Source: AC-32 sp963704005
GTDB taxonomy: Bacteria > Actinomycetota > Thermoleophilia > Gaiellales > Gaiellaceae
DNA: 64,000 bases
Reading direction: 5' to 3'
NCBI GenBank assembly: GCA_963704005.1
Contig: CAVPGJ010000005.1
Location: 868,001-932,000 of the forward strand
Position numbers and translations under genes: made by a program
Shown here: positions 51,978-60,133 of the stretch, piece by piece
How positions within the stretch are numbered: position 1 is the stretch's first letter
How the letters are laid out: the number at the start of each line of letters is the position of its first letter
Notes under the pieces: model-generated
Told to the model about the DNA's origin: nothing
The model's input: the letters and a program-made list of their open reading frames with translations, nothing else
Database searches by the model: none

Positions 51978-53045
51978 ATGAGGGGGGCGGAGGTGGAGCG
52001 GCGCTACGCGAACGTGCGGGCGGCTCTCGAGCGGGACGGGCTCGACGCGGCACTCGTCTGCGGCAGCGAGTACACGGGGTTCGAGGGGGCGGTCACCTAC
52101 CTCTCCGGCTTCCAGATCGTCCATCGCTACGCGTACGTGCTGCTGCCGCGCGAGGGCGAGCCGGCGATCGTCTTTCCGAGCGAGGCGCGCTACGTCGGCG
52201 AGCACGGGACGAGCTGGATCGAGGATCAGGTGTTCGCCGAGCGACCGGGAGACTGGCTGGCCGAACGCCTCCGCGGGCAGCGGATCGGCGTCTACGGGCT
52301 CGACTACGTGATGCCGCCGCGCGACTACGCCGCGCTCGCCGGATGCGAGCTCGTCGGCTGGGACGTCGCCTTCGACCACGCTCGCGCGGTCAAGAGCGAA
52401 GAGGAGCTGGAGTCGGTCCGGGAGAGCGTTCGCATCAACACCGACGGCTTCCACGCCTTCCGCGAGGCGTACGCGCCGGGCCGCAGCGCCGCCGAGGTGC
52501 TCGCGCCGGCCGAGGAGCTGTTCGTCGAGCGCGGCTGCGGGCGGCTGACGATGAACATGGTGCTCGTCGGCGCCGAGTTCGCGATCGCGCGGGCGGAGAC
52601 GATCCTCGGCGACTTCTGCATCCCCTCCCTGGAGGTCGCCGGGCCGGGTGGGCACTGGGTCGAGGTCTCGCGCGCGCTCGGCACGCCGAACGCCGAGGTC
52701 GAGCGGATGAACGAGGCCTACGACGAGTACTTCGAGGCGGCGAAGTCGGCGCTGCGGCCGGGCGCGACCGCGCACGACGCACACCGGGCCGTCTCGAAGG
52801 GATTCTCGGAGCGCGGCTACCACCTTGGCCACGTCACCGGCCACTCGATCGGGATGACGATGATCGAGTTCCCGAAGATCGGCGAGGGGATCGAGACCGA
52901 GCTCGAGGAGAACATGGTCTTCTCGCTCCACCCGCATGCGATCGCCGAGAACGGGCACGACTGCCTCTACATGCAGGAGACCTGGCTCGTCGGCGCGGAC
53001 GGCGGTATCCCGCTCTCGGGCCTGAAGTCGAAGATCTACCGATGA
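51978..53045 (+). CDS. M24 creatinase/prolidase-fold protein with altered metal site
   Basis: A 355-residue creatinase/prolidase-fold protein. The N-terminal domain has AALVCGSEYTGFEGAVTYLSGFQ. The catalytic-domain His is kept in GHVTGHSIGMTMIEFP, but the usual metal residues are changed: Glu in LEVAGPGG and Glu in HWVEVSR replace the two Asp, and SLHPHAI replaces the usual IEP Glu with His; the last Glu (YMQETWLV) remains. Creatinase and ectoine hydrolase act without metal in this fold, so an amidine, amide or cyclic substrate is plausible. An ectoine hydrolase-like role is only a hypothesis. Confidence 0.88.
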   Translation: MRGAEVERRYANVRAALERDGLDAALVCGSEYTGFEGAVTYLSGFQIVHRYAYVLLPREGEPAIVFPSEARYVGEHGTSWIEDQVFAERPGDWLAERLRGQRIGVYGLDYVMPPRDYAALAGCELVGWDVAFDHARAVKSEEELESVRESVRINTDGFHAFREAYAPGRSAAEVLAPAEELFVERGCGRLTMNMVLVGAEFAIARAETILGDFCIPSLEVAGPGGHWVEVSRALGTPNAEVERMNEAYDEYFEAAKSALRPGATAHDAHRAVSKGFSERGYHLGHVTGHSIGMTMIEFPKIGEGIETELEENMVFSLHPHAIAENGHDCLYMQETWLVGADGGIPLSGLKSKIYR

Positions 53046-53094
53046 GTTCCGGCCGCGCCGGCGGTCTGAGGGGAAACCGCGAAAGGAGAAATCG

Positions 53095-53568
53095 ATGCCT
53101 GCGATCAGCCCGTTCCTGTGGTTCGACACCGAGGCCGAGGAGGCGGCGAAGCACTACACGTCGATCTTCCCCAACTCGCGGATCACCGAGGTCACGCACT
53201 ACGGCTCTGCGGGCCCGGGCGAGGTGGGGACGGTGATGACCGTTGCCTTCGAGCTCGACGGGCAGCGCTTCGTCGCGCTCAACGGTGGGCCGGAGTACCG
53301 GTTTACCGAGGCGGTCTCGTTCTCCGTCGACTGCGAGACGCAGGCGGAGGTCGACGAGTATTGGAGCAAGCTCTCCGAAGGCGGCGAGGAAGGACCGTGC
53401 GGGTGGCTCAAGGACCGCTTCGGCCTCTCGTGGCAGATCGTCCCGAGGCGGTTGATGGAGCTGCTGACGGATCCCGACCAGGAGCGCGCGCAGCGGGCGA
53501 TGGCGGCGATGCTGAAGATGGGGAAGATCCAGATCGGCGAGCTCGAGCAGGCCGCCGCCCCGGCGTAA
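53095..53568 (+). CDS. VOC/PhnB-like protein (3-demethylubiquinone methyltransferase-like fold)
   Basis: A 157-residue protein of the PhnB/VOC family, often labelled 3-demethylubiquinone-9 methyltransferase from similarity alone. Blocks: SPFLWFDTEAEEAAKHYTSIFPNSRI, FELDGQRFVALNGGP, FSVDCETQAEVDEYWSKL, CGWLKDRFGLSWQIVPRRLMELL. Its reaction is unknown. AAAGGAG lies before the ATG, so unlike the M24 gene it has a normal leader. It is the last plus-strand gene before convergence with the minus operon. Confidence 0.9.
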   Translation: MPAISPFLWFDTEAEEAAKHYTSIFPNSRITEVTHYGSAGPGEVGTVMTVAFELDGQRFVALNGGPEYRFTEAVSFSVDCETQAEVDEYWSKLSEGGEEGPCGWLKDRFGLSWQIVPRRLMELLTDPDQERAQRAMAAMLKMGKIQIGELEQAAAPA

Positions 53569-53619
53569 GCCGCTCCTTGTGGGCGAAGAGTTCCATTTCC
53601 GGCGCGCTTTCCCCTTGAC

Positions 53620-53639
53620 AAAAAAAGGTGTCGGACACC
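53620..53639 (-). terminator. Intrinsic terminator of the minus-strand transport operon
   Basis: On the minus strand GGTGTC-C-GACACC (53627-53639) is followed directly by seven T residues (53626-53620), about 35 bases after the class V aminotransferase stop. Hairpin plus U-run is the classical form. The hairpin is short (stem about five pairs when a normal loop is allowed). Confidence 0.7.
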
Positions 53640-53673
53640 GGTTTTCGCGCGTCGCGGCCGTGGGCGGTTCGGC

Positions 53674-54819
53674 CTAGGCCAGGAGTGACCGATTCGCGGT
53701 CAGCGCCTCGAGGAGCGCCCGCACGTCGTCGGCGGTGTTGTAGGCGTGCGCCGAGATGCGCAGGTTGTCGTCCCGCGACGAGGTGACGATCCCCTTCGCG
53801 TCGAGCGCCGTCACGAGCGCGTTCACGTCTGTCGAGCGAACGCAGAGCAGCGCGCCGCTGCGCTCCGGCTCCGCCGGCGTCACCACCTGCGCGCCGAGCT
53901 CGTCGAGCCCGTCCCGCAGAAGCCCGTTCAGCTCCCGCACGTGCCGCTCGGTCTCCGCGATCCCGATCTCCTGCATCAGCTCGATCCCCGCGATCGCCGC
54001 GTAGATCGACGGAATCGGCGGCGTCCCCGCCTCGAACCGCCGCGCCGAAGCCGCCGGCGAGTAGTCGTGGATGTCCATCTCGAAGATGTCGCGGTCGGCG
54101 AACCACCCCGTCGCAGTCGGCTCGATCCCGCCGACCAGCTCGCGCCGGCAAAACAGAAACGCCAGCCCCGCCGAGCCGAGCAGGTACTTCAGGGCCCCCG
54201 CGACGAGAAAGTCGCACCCCAAAGCGCCCACGTCGATCGGCAGCGAGCCGACGGTCTGGTACGCGTCGACCAGGACCAGCGCCCCCCGCTCGTGCGCCAG
54301 CCGGCCCACCGCCTCGACGTCGAGCCGCGACCCGTTCCGGAAGCAGACGTGCGTGACCGCCACCAGCGCTGTCCGCTCGTCGATCGCGGCCTCGAACCGC
54401 TCGAGCGGGATCGTCCCGTCCGCCTCCGCGGGCACGTGCTCGACGCGCAGCCCGCGCCGCTCCTGCGCGTGCCAGATCTGCCCGATCGTCGGAAACTCGA
54501 AGTCGCTGACGACGATCTTGTCGCGGCCGCCGTCGAACCGCAGCCCCGAGGCCAGAGCGCTCACTCCCGCCGAGACCGACGTCGTGACCGCGACCTCGTC
54601 CTCGCTCGCCCCGATCAGCCCCGCGATCGAGGAGCGCACCGCGTCGAGCTGCGAGACCCAGTACTCCCAGGGCGCGCCGTGCTCGTCCCAGTCGTCGAGG
54701 TAGCGGGCGTAGGCGCCACGCACCGAATCCGAGAGCGCCCCCTGCGAGCAGCTGTTGATGTAGATCCGATGCTCGAAGACCGGGAACCGCTCGCGGATCC
54801 CCGCGAGCTCAGCGGCCAA
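53674..54819 (-). CDS. Class V PLP-dependent aminotransferase-fold enzyme, copy 2
   Basis: A 381-residue class V fold enzyme, intact. Motifs: RIYINSCSQGALSDSVRGAY, TTSVSAGVSALASGL, the PLP Asp in LVLVDAYQTVGSLPIDV and the Lys in LVAGALKYLLGSAGLAFL. It resembles the copy at 6398 but has GSAG where that one has GGPGA. Possible roles are desulfurase, lyase or aminotransferase on a pathway amino acid. Its start overlaps livF by 11 bases, so it is the last gene of the minus operon. Confidence 0.9.
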   Translation of the reverse strand: MAAELAGIRERFPVFEHRIYINSCSQGALSDSVRGAYARYLDDWDEHGAPWEYWVSQLDAVRSSIAGLIGASEDEVAVTTSVSAGVSALASGLRFDGGRDKIVVSDFEFPTIGQIWHAQERRGLRVEHVPAEADGTIPLERFEAAIDERTALVAVTHVCFRNGSRLDVEAVGRLAHERGALVLVDAYQTVGSLPIDVGALGCDFLVAGALKYLLGSAGLAFLFCRRELVGGIEPTATGWFADRDIFEMDIHDYSPAASARRFEAGTPPIPSIYAAIAGIELMQEIGIAETERHVRELNGLLRDGLDELGAQVVTPAEPERSGALLCVRSTDVNALVTALDAKGIVTSSRDDNLRISAHAYNTADDVRALLEALTANRSLLA

Positions 54820-55516
54820 GGTAGGCCTTGCGAAGATCCTCGTGCCGGAGCAGCTCCGCCGCCGGCCCGGAGAGCACGACCCGCCCGGTCTGAAGAACGT
54901 AGCCGCGGTCGGCGATCGCCAGCGAGACGTTGGCGTTCTGTTCGACCACGAGAATTGCGACCCCCGACTCGTGCACCTGCTTGATGATCTCGAAGTTCTT
55001 CTCGACCAGGATCGGCGCCAGCCCCATCGAGGGCTCGTCCATCAGCAGTAGCTTCGGGCGGGACATCAGCGCGCGACCCATGGCCACCATCTGCTGCTCG
55101 CCGCCCGAGAGCGTCCCGGCGAGCTGGGCCCCCCGCTCGCGCAGCAGCGGGAAGAGCGTGTAGACGCGGTCCCAGTCCTCCTTCGTGCCGCCGCCGTGCA
55201 GGTAGGCGCCCATCTCGAGGTTCTCGCGGACGCTCATCGGCGCGAACAGGCGCCGGTTCTCGGGGACGATCGCCATGCCCTTGCCGATCCGGTAGCTCGT
55301 CGGTCGCCCTGTCACGTTCTCGCCGTCGAACTCGACCGACCCCGCACGCGGCTTGACGATCCCGAGGATCGTCTTCAGCGTCGTCGACTTTCCGGAGGCG
55401 TTGCCGCCGAGCAGGCAGACCAGCTCGCCCGCGCCGACCTCGAGCTCGAGCCGCTGCAGGATGTGAATCGGCCCGTAGTAGGTGTCGACGTTCTCGAGCT
55501 TCAGCAGGGCGCTCAC
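54809..55516 (-). CDS. livF: ABC transporter ATP-binding protein LivF-like, copy 2
   Basis: A 235-residue ATPase. Walker A reads GGNASGKST (Ala-Ser in place of Gly-Ala), signature TLSGGEQQMVAMGRAL, Walker B LLLMDEPSMGLAP and the LivF-type ILVVEQNANVSL. ATG start overlaps livG by four bases and the end overlaps the aminotransferase start. The whole transporter on this strand is intact. Confidence 0.95.
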   Translation of the reverse strand: MSALLKLENVDTYYGPIHILQRLELEVGAGELVCLLGGNASGKSTTLKTILGIVKPRAGSVEFDGENVTGRPTSYRIGKGMAIVPENRRLFAPMSVRENLEMGAYLHGGGTKEDWDRVYTLFPLLRERGAQLAGTLSGGEQQMVAMGRALMSRPKLLLMDEPSMGLAPILVEKNFEIIKQVHESGVAILVVEQNANVSLAIADRGYVLQTGRVVLSGPAAELLRHEDLRKAYLGR

Positions 55517-56301
55517 TTGGTCGCCGCTCCCTTCAGGCCGAGGTACGCCTCGACGACCTGCTCGTCGGTGGCCACCTGGTTGTACGAGCCTTCGGCGATC
55601 TTGATGCCGTGATCGAGCGCCATTACCCGGTCGGAGATCCCCTCGACGACGTGCATGTCGTGCTCGATCACGAGGATCGTGTAGCCGCCCTCGTCGCGCA
55701 GTTTCCCGATCAGCTCCGTGATCTCGTGCGTCTCGACCGGGTTCATCCCGGCGGCGGGCTCGTCGAGGAGCAGGAGGCGGGCGTTCGTCGCCATCGCGCG
55801 CGCGATCTCGAGCCGCCGGCGGTTGGCGTACGAGAGCGAGTAGGCGGGCTGGTTCCAGCGGTAGCCCATCAGCCGCTGGCCGAAGAACGCGAGCCGCTGC
55901 TCGGCGAGCAGGTTGATCTCACGCTCCTCCCGGCGCATGCCGGGCGTGCGCAGGACCGATCGGATCACGCCTGCGCGCGTATGCCCGTAGGCGGCGGCCA
56001 TCACGTTCTCCTTGACAGTCATGTTCAGGAACAGCCGCAGCGTCTGGAAGGTGCGCGCGATTCCCTTGCGGGTGATCTTGCTCGGCGGCAGGCCCACGAT
56101 CGACTCGCCGTCGAACAGGATCTCGCCTTCGTCGGGCCGGTAGACGCCGGTCACGAGGTTGAACAGGGTCGTCTTGCCGGCGCCGTTAGGGCCGATCACG
56201 CTGACGATCTCGTTCTCGGCGACGGAGAAGTCGAGGTTGTCGATCACCTGCAGTCCGCCGAACGCCTTCGAGACGTTCTTCAGCTCCAGCACCGCCGCCA
56301 T
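55513..56301 (-). CDS. livG: ABC transporter ATP-binding protein LivG-like, copy 2
   Basis: A 262-residue ATPase. MAAVLELKNVSKAFGGLQVI, Walker A GPNGAGKTT, TFQTLRLFLNMTVKENVM, signature YSLSYANRRRLEIARAM (Tyr-Ala variant), Walker B LLLLDEPAAGMNP and LVIEHDMHVVEGISD. The ATG at 56301 overlaps the livM stop by one base (TGATG). No LivG-internal frameshift, unlike copy 1. Confidence 0.95.
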   Translation of the reverse strand: MAAVLELKNVSKAFGGLQVIDNLDFSVAENEIVSVIGPNGAGKTTLFNLVTGVYRPDEGEILFDGESIVGLPPSKITRKGIARTFQTLRLFLNMTVKENVMAAAYGHTRAGVIRSVLRTPGMRREEREINLLAEQRLAFFGQRLMGYRWNQPAYSLSYANRRRLEIARAMATNARLLLLDEPAAGMNPVETHEITELIGKLRDEGGYTILVIEHDMHVVEGISDRVMALDHGIKIAEGSYNQVATDEQVVEAYLGLKGAATK

Positions 56302-57782
56302 CAGGCGATCTCCACCTTCGCCGTCCCGAAGAGGCCCTGCGGCCGGGTCGCCATCAGCGCGATCAGGAGCACCCCGAAGAGCACGTAGCGGGTGACGGCC
56401 GGCTGTTGGATCAGGAGGTTCTCCCAGACGAACGCGGTCAGGACGAGCGTCGGTGGCACCACGGCCACGCGCCACCAGCCCTTGAGCTGAACGATCGTGA
56501 TCACGAGGACGATCAGGGCGAGGTAGCCGTAGATCGCCAGCCGGTTCGGGTTGGTCGGGAGCAGGACCCAATGCTTGATCGCGCCGGTCAGGTACCCGCC
56601 GGAGGTGACCTGCCCGCTCGTCCCGCGCGGCCAGACGGCCTGCACGATCGCGTGCAGCGCGAAGCCGAGCGCGACGGTGGAGGCCACGGCGACCGCCATC
56701 TGCACCCGCGACTTCTTGAACAGCACCACGACCCCGACGACCAAGCCGAGGTAGAACAGGGTGCGGGCGTTGTTCGGCGGCGAGGTCGAGTCGAGCACCT
56801 GGAAGGACACGATGATCGCCGTCGCGCCGGCGATCATGCCGGTCAGGCTGCCGGCGCCTCCGAGGATCACGACCGCGTAGATGAGGATCAGGACCTGGGT
56901 GCCGAAGTTCTGTGGGAAGGCGCCGGTCTGGGCGGCGGCGAACACGCTCCCCGCGAGGCCTGCGATCGCCGCTCCGAAGGAGAAGGCCATGATCTTCAGC
57001 CGATTGACCGGCATGCCCATCATCTCGGCCGCGAGCGGGTCCTCCCGCGAGGCCTTCCAGGCGCGCCCCGTTCGCGACTCGCTGACCAGGTGCAGGACGA
57101 TCAGCACCACAATCACGCACCCGAAGAGGAACCAGTAATAGCCCCGTGTCGAGGAGACGGTGAAGCTCTTCCCGAAGGCGGAGAAGCGGAGCGGGTCGAT
57201 GTTGCCGAGGCCGTTCGAGCCGTTCGTGATGCCGTACGGGTCGGCGGAGTTCGTGAAGACGACGAAGGCCTGGCCGAAGAAGAGCGTCACGATTGCCAGG
57301 TAGTCGCCGAGCAGCCTCCTCGAGCTCGATCCGAGGAACAGCCCGAGCACCGCGCACAGCACGACGGCCGTCAGGATCGAGTACTGGGCGGACCAGTGGT
57401 GCGTATAGACGTGTCCCTTCTCGTGATGGGTCCCCGAGAGGAAGGCGTAGGTGTAGGCGCCGAAGCCGAAGAACGCGACGTAGCCGAGGTCGAGCAGCCC
57501 GGCGAAGCCGACGACGACGTTGAGACCGAGCGCGAGCAGCGCGTAGATCAGGATGAAGAGGCCGTAGTTGTAGACGTTCGCTTCGCTGAGGGGAAGGAAC
57601 GGCACCAGGACTGCCGGCGTGAGCAACGCGAGCTTGCCTGAGGGCGGCAGCTTCTCCCAGGTCCGCCCCAGCCAGTTGCGCCCCTCTCGCCGCTGGTCCT
57701 CCTCGGAGACCCAGCTGTCGACCCCGATCTGCGCGTTCGCGGCGACGGGAGGCTCGGGGGTCGGCGGTGAGGTGTCGGCCAT
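56301..57782 (-). CDS. livM: ABC transporter permease LivM-like, copy 2
   Basis: A 493-residue permease, longer than usual because of an N-terminal cytoplasmic extension (about 1-45, VSEEDQRREGRNWLGRTWEKL) and extra C-terminal helices. The LivM core is clear: VGFAGLLDLGYVAFFGFGAYTYA, NGSNGLGNIDPL, the coupling segment RTGRAWKASREDPLAAEMMGMPV and VVILGGAGSLTGMIAGATAI. The final block ATRPQGLFGTAKVEIA matches family ends. It lies four bases after livH and one base before livG. Confidence 0.93.
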   Translation of the reverse strand: MADTSPPTPEPPVAANAQIGVDSWVSEEDQRREGRNWLGRTWEKLPPSGKLALLTPAVLVPFLPLSEANVYNYGLFILIYALLALGLNVVVGFAGLLDLGYVAFFGFGAYTYAFLSGTHHEKGHVYTHHWSAQYSILTAVVLCAVLGLFLGSSSRRLLGDYLAIVTLFFGQAFVVFTNSADPYGITNGSNGLGNIDPLRFSAFGKSFTVSSTRGYYWFLFGCVIVVLIVLHLVSESRTGRAWKASREDPLAAEMMGMPVNRLKIMAFSFGAAIAGLAGSVFAAAQTGAFPQNFGTQVLILIYAVVILGGAGSLTGMIAGATAIIVSFQVLDSTSPPNNARTLFYLGLVVGVVVLFKKSRVQMAVAVASTVALGFALHAIVQAVWPRGTSGQVTSGGYLTGAIKHWVLLPTNPNRLAIYGYLALIVLVITIVQLKGWWRVAVVPPTLVLTAFVWENLLIQQPAVTRYVLFGVLLIALMATRPQGLFGTAKVEIA

Positions 57783-57786
57783 TTCC

Positions 57787-58812
57787 TCAGACCTTCTGCA
57801 GCGCCGGCGTCCCGAGCAGGCCGCTCGGCCGGATCAGCATCACGCTGATCAGAATCCCGAACACCACCAGGTCGGCGACGTTGCCGTTCAGGTAGCCCTT
57901 CGCCCAGGACTCGACCAGCCCGACCAGGAGGCCGCCGAGCATCGCGCCGGGAATGCTGCCGATCCCGCCCACGACGGCCGCGGTGAAGCCCTTCAGGCCC
58001 GCGAGGAAGCCCACCAGGTAGTAGATCTGGCTGTAGACCAGGCCGAACATCACCCCGGCCGCGCCGCCGAGCGCCGAGCCGACGAAGAACGTGGTCGCGA
58101 TCACGCGGTCGGGGTCGATGCCCATCATCGCGGCCGCTTCCCGGTCGAACGAGACCGCGCGCATCGCCTTTCCGAACTGCGTCCAGCGCACGAGCGCGAC
58201 CAGCGCGACCATCAGCAGCAGGGCCCCCAGTATGACCATCACGCCCAGGTAAGAGACGAACACGCCGGTCGCGCCGCCGAGGTGAATCCCGTTGTAGCTG
58301 ATCAGGTCGTAGCCGTCGTAGTTGCGGTAGTCCGCGCCCAACAGGAGCAACACCGAATTCTCGAGGAAGAACGCGACCCCGAGTGCCGAGATCAGCGGCG
58401 CGATCCGGGGTGCGTCGCGCAGCGGCCGGTAGGCGAAGCGCTCGATCGCCAGGCCGAGAAAGCCGGAGCCGAGCATCGCCACGAGGAACATGCAGAGGAC
58501 GAGCAGCGCGACCGGAATCGCCGGGCTCAGCGGCCCGCCGAGCAATGTCAAGACGCCGAAGCCGATGAAGGCGCCGATCATGTAGACGTCTCCGTGGGCG
58601 AAGTTGAGCAGCTTCAGGATCCCGTAGACCAGCGAGTAGCCGAGCGCGATCAGGGCGTAGATGCTGCCCAGGATGATCCCGTTCACCGTGAGCTGGAGGA
58701 AGAACGTCCAGCCCTGGCTCGGCGACAGGTAGACGGCGTAGACGACCCAGACGACGAGCAACACGCCCAGGCCGGCCAGGTTTCCGAGCGCCTGTCGGGG
58801 AGTCGGGCTCAC
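57787..58812 (-). CDS. livH: ABC transporter permease LivH-like, copy 2
   Basis: A 341-residue permease with about eight helices. ALGYSLVYGILKLLNFAHGD is the LivH signature, RDAPRIAPLISALGVAFFLENS and the coupling-helix RAVSFDREAAAMMGIDPDRVI follow, then FTAAVVGGIGSIPGAMLGGLL and the end MLIRPSGLLGTPALQKV. It is the first permease of the minus operon and lies downstream of a large hairpin that separates it from livK. Confidence 0.94.
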   Translation of the reverse strand: MSPTPRQALGNLAGLGVLLVVWVVYAVYLSPSQGWTFFLQLTVNGIILGSIYALIALGYSLVYGILKLLNFAHGDVYMIGAFIGFGVLTLLGGPLSPAIPVALLVLCMFLVAMLGSGFLGLAIERFAYRPLRDAPRIAPLISALGVAFFLENSVLLLLGADYRNYDGYDLISYNGIHLGGATGVFVSYLGVMVILGALLLMVALVALVRWTQFGKAMRAVSFDREAAAMMGIDPDRVIATTFFVGSALGGAAGVMFGLVYSQIYYLVGFLAGLKGFTAAVVGGIGSIPGAMLGGLLVGLVESWAKGYLNGNVADLVVFGILISVMLIRPSGLLGTPALQKV

Positions 58813-58832
58813 GTCGCTTCTACTCTCTCAGA

Positions 58833-58870
58833 AGCGACGTGCGGCCCATCGGGATGGGCCGCACGTCGCT
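58833..58870 (-). promoter_or_regulatory. Large perfect hairpin after livK copy 2
   Basis: Perfect 17-bp arms (58833-58849 and 58854-58870) flank a four-base loop, starting 20 bases after the livK stop. The left arm begins AGCGACGTGCGG. No U-run follows it on the minus strand. Such a structure can stop 3' exonucleases and so raise livK mRNA over the downstream permease mRNA, or partly end transcription. Confidence 0.7.
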
Positions 58871-58890
58871 CTCGAATCGGAACGGTTTTG

Positions 58891-60084
58891 CTAGCCGACT
58901 CGTTTGAAGGAGCCGTTCTTCTGGATCTGGAAGATCCCGAAGGCGGCCGGAAGGTTCATCTCGCCGCTCTTCTTGAACGAGACCTTGAACCCAAGAAGCG
59001 AGGTCGCCAGTTTCGTCTTCGCGATCTGCTTCCGTACCGCGGCGCGGGTCGTCTTGCCGTGACCGGCCTTGCACGCCGCGGTGATCGCCAGCGTGTCGAC
59101 CTGCGCGGCCACATACGACGGCAGTCCGAAGAACTCGCCGTTGCCACCGTGCGCCTTCACGTAGGCCTTGACAACCGGATCAGCGGGGTTGTACGGGAAC
59201 GCCGAGTCGTACGAGCCCGCGATCTTCCAGACGCCAGGAGCGAACAAGCCGTCCGAGCCGAACAGCTTGATGTTCCCCTTGCCGGCTGCCTGCAACTGCT
59301 GGCCGAACGCCTGGGCCTGCGGAGCAAGCTGCCAGGGGATGTAGATGCCCTGGTAGTTCGAGGGGATCTTCGCGATCGCCGCAGAGAAGTCCGAGTCCTT
59401 CTGGCTGATCGAGTCGCGCTTCGTCGTGACACTGCGGCCGTTGAGGATCTTCTGCACCCCGTCGGCCAGGCCCTGCGAATACGTCTCCTGGTCGTCGATG
59501 ATGTAGACCCTCTTCCACTTCAGCTTCTTGGTCATGTAGTTCGCGACCGTCGGGCCCTGCTGGCCGTCGTTCGGAACCGTCCGGTAGAAGTAGCCGACCC
59601 GGTTGCCGTCCGTGTGGCCGTCCGTGAGCGTGACGCGGGTCGCAGACCCGGAGACGAAGCCGAGGCCGCCCGCCTTGTAGGCGGACGTCGACGCCACGAC
59701 CTCCTGGCTGCCGGCTGGGCCGACCACTGCCAGGAGCTTGGAGTTCGACTTGAACGACTGCGCGACCTTGACCGCGAACGCCGTATCGACGCCGAGCTGC
59801 GTGTCGCCCAGCTTCAGCTGGATCTTCTGGTTCCGGTTCGCCTTGTTGGCATTCCAGCGCTTGACGAAGGCCTTGGCCCAACGGACCTGCTGGTTTCCGA
59901 TATCCGAAGCGGGCCCCGTGATCGGAGCCGCCATGCCGATCGTGCGGAGCTTCCCGCACTTGACCGACGCCGTCGCCAGCGAGCTCGCCTTCGCCCGGGC
60001 CGGCGCGTTGGCCGAGCCCCAGGCGGTGGCAGCGAGAATCGACAAGGCCACGGCAAAGACCGCGGCCACCATCACTTTCTTCAT
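58891..60084 (-). CDS. livK: Branched-chain amino acid/amide ABC transporter substrate-binding protein, copy 2
   Basis: A 397-residue Leu/Ile/Val-type binding protein. The ATG at 60084 follows a GGGAGGAGGG site; an upstream in-frame start adds 22 residues without signal character. A signal peptide (MKKVMVAAVFAVALSILAATAWGSA) has no lipobox Cys. The fold shows IGMAAPITGPASDIGNQQ, LAVVGPAGSQEVVAS, GYFYRTVPNDGQQGP and VYIIDDQETYSQGLADG. Its sequence differs strongly from livK copy 1, so the two importers may take different compounds. Confidence 0.93.
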   Translation of the reverse strand: MKKVMVAAVFAVALSILAATAWGSANAPARAKASSLATASVKCGKLRTIGMAAPITGPASDIGNQQVRWAKAFVKRWNANKANRNQKIQLKLGDTQLGVDTAFAVKVAQSFKSNSKLLAVVGPAGSQEVVASTSAYKAGGLGFVSGSATRVTLTDGHTDGNRVGYFYRTVPNDGQQGPTVANYMTKKLKWKRVYIIDDQETYSQGLADGVQKILNGRSVTTKRDSISQKDSDFSAAIAKIPSNYQGIYIPWQLAPQAQAFGQQLQAAGKGNIKLFGSDGLFAPGVWKIAGSYDSAFPYNPADPVVKAYVKAHGGNGEFFGLPSYVAAQVDTLAITAACKAGHGKTTRAAVRKQIAKTKLATSLLGFKVSFKKSGEMNLPAAFGIFQIQKNGSFKRVG

Positions 60085-60133
60085 GTTGCCCTCCTCCCGT
60101 TCCTTTGAATACGAGGTGAGACGTAGGTGCCGA

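Noticed and set aside
57619..60108. Plus-strand open frame of about 829 codons across livH/livK
   Set aside because: Antisense to intact livH and livK copy 2, low-complexity (RVRRD-like) and without motifs.
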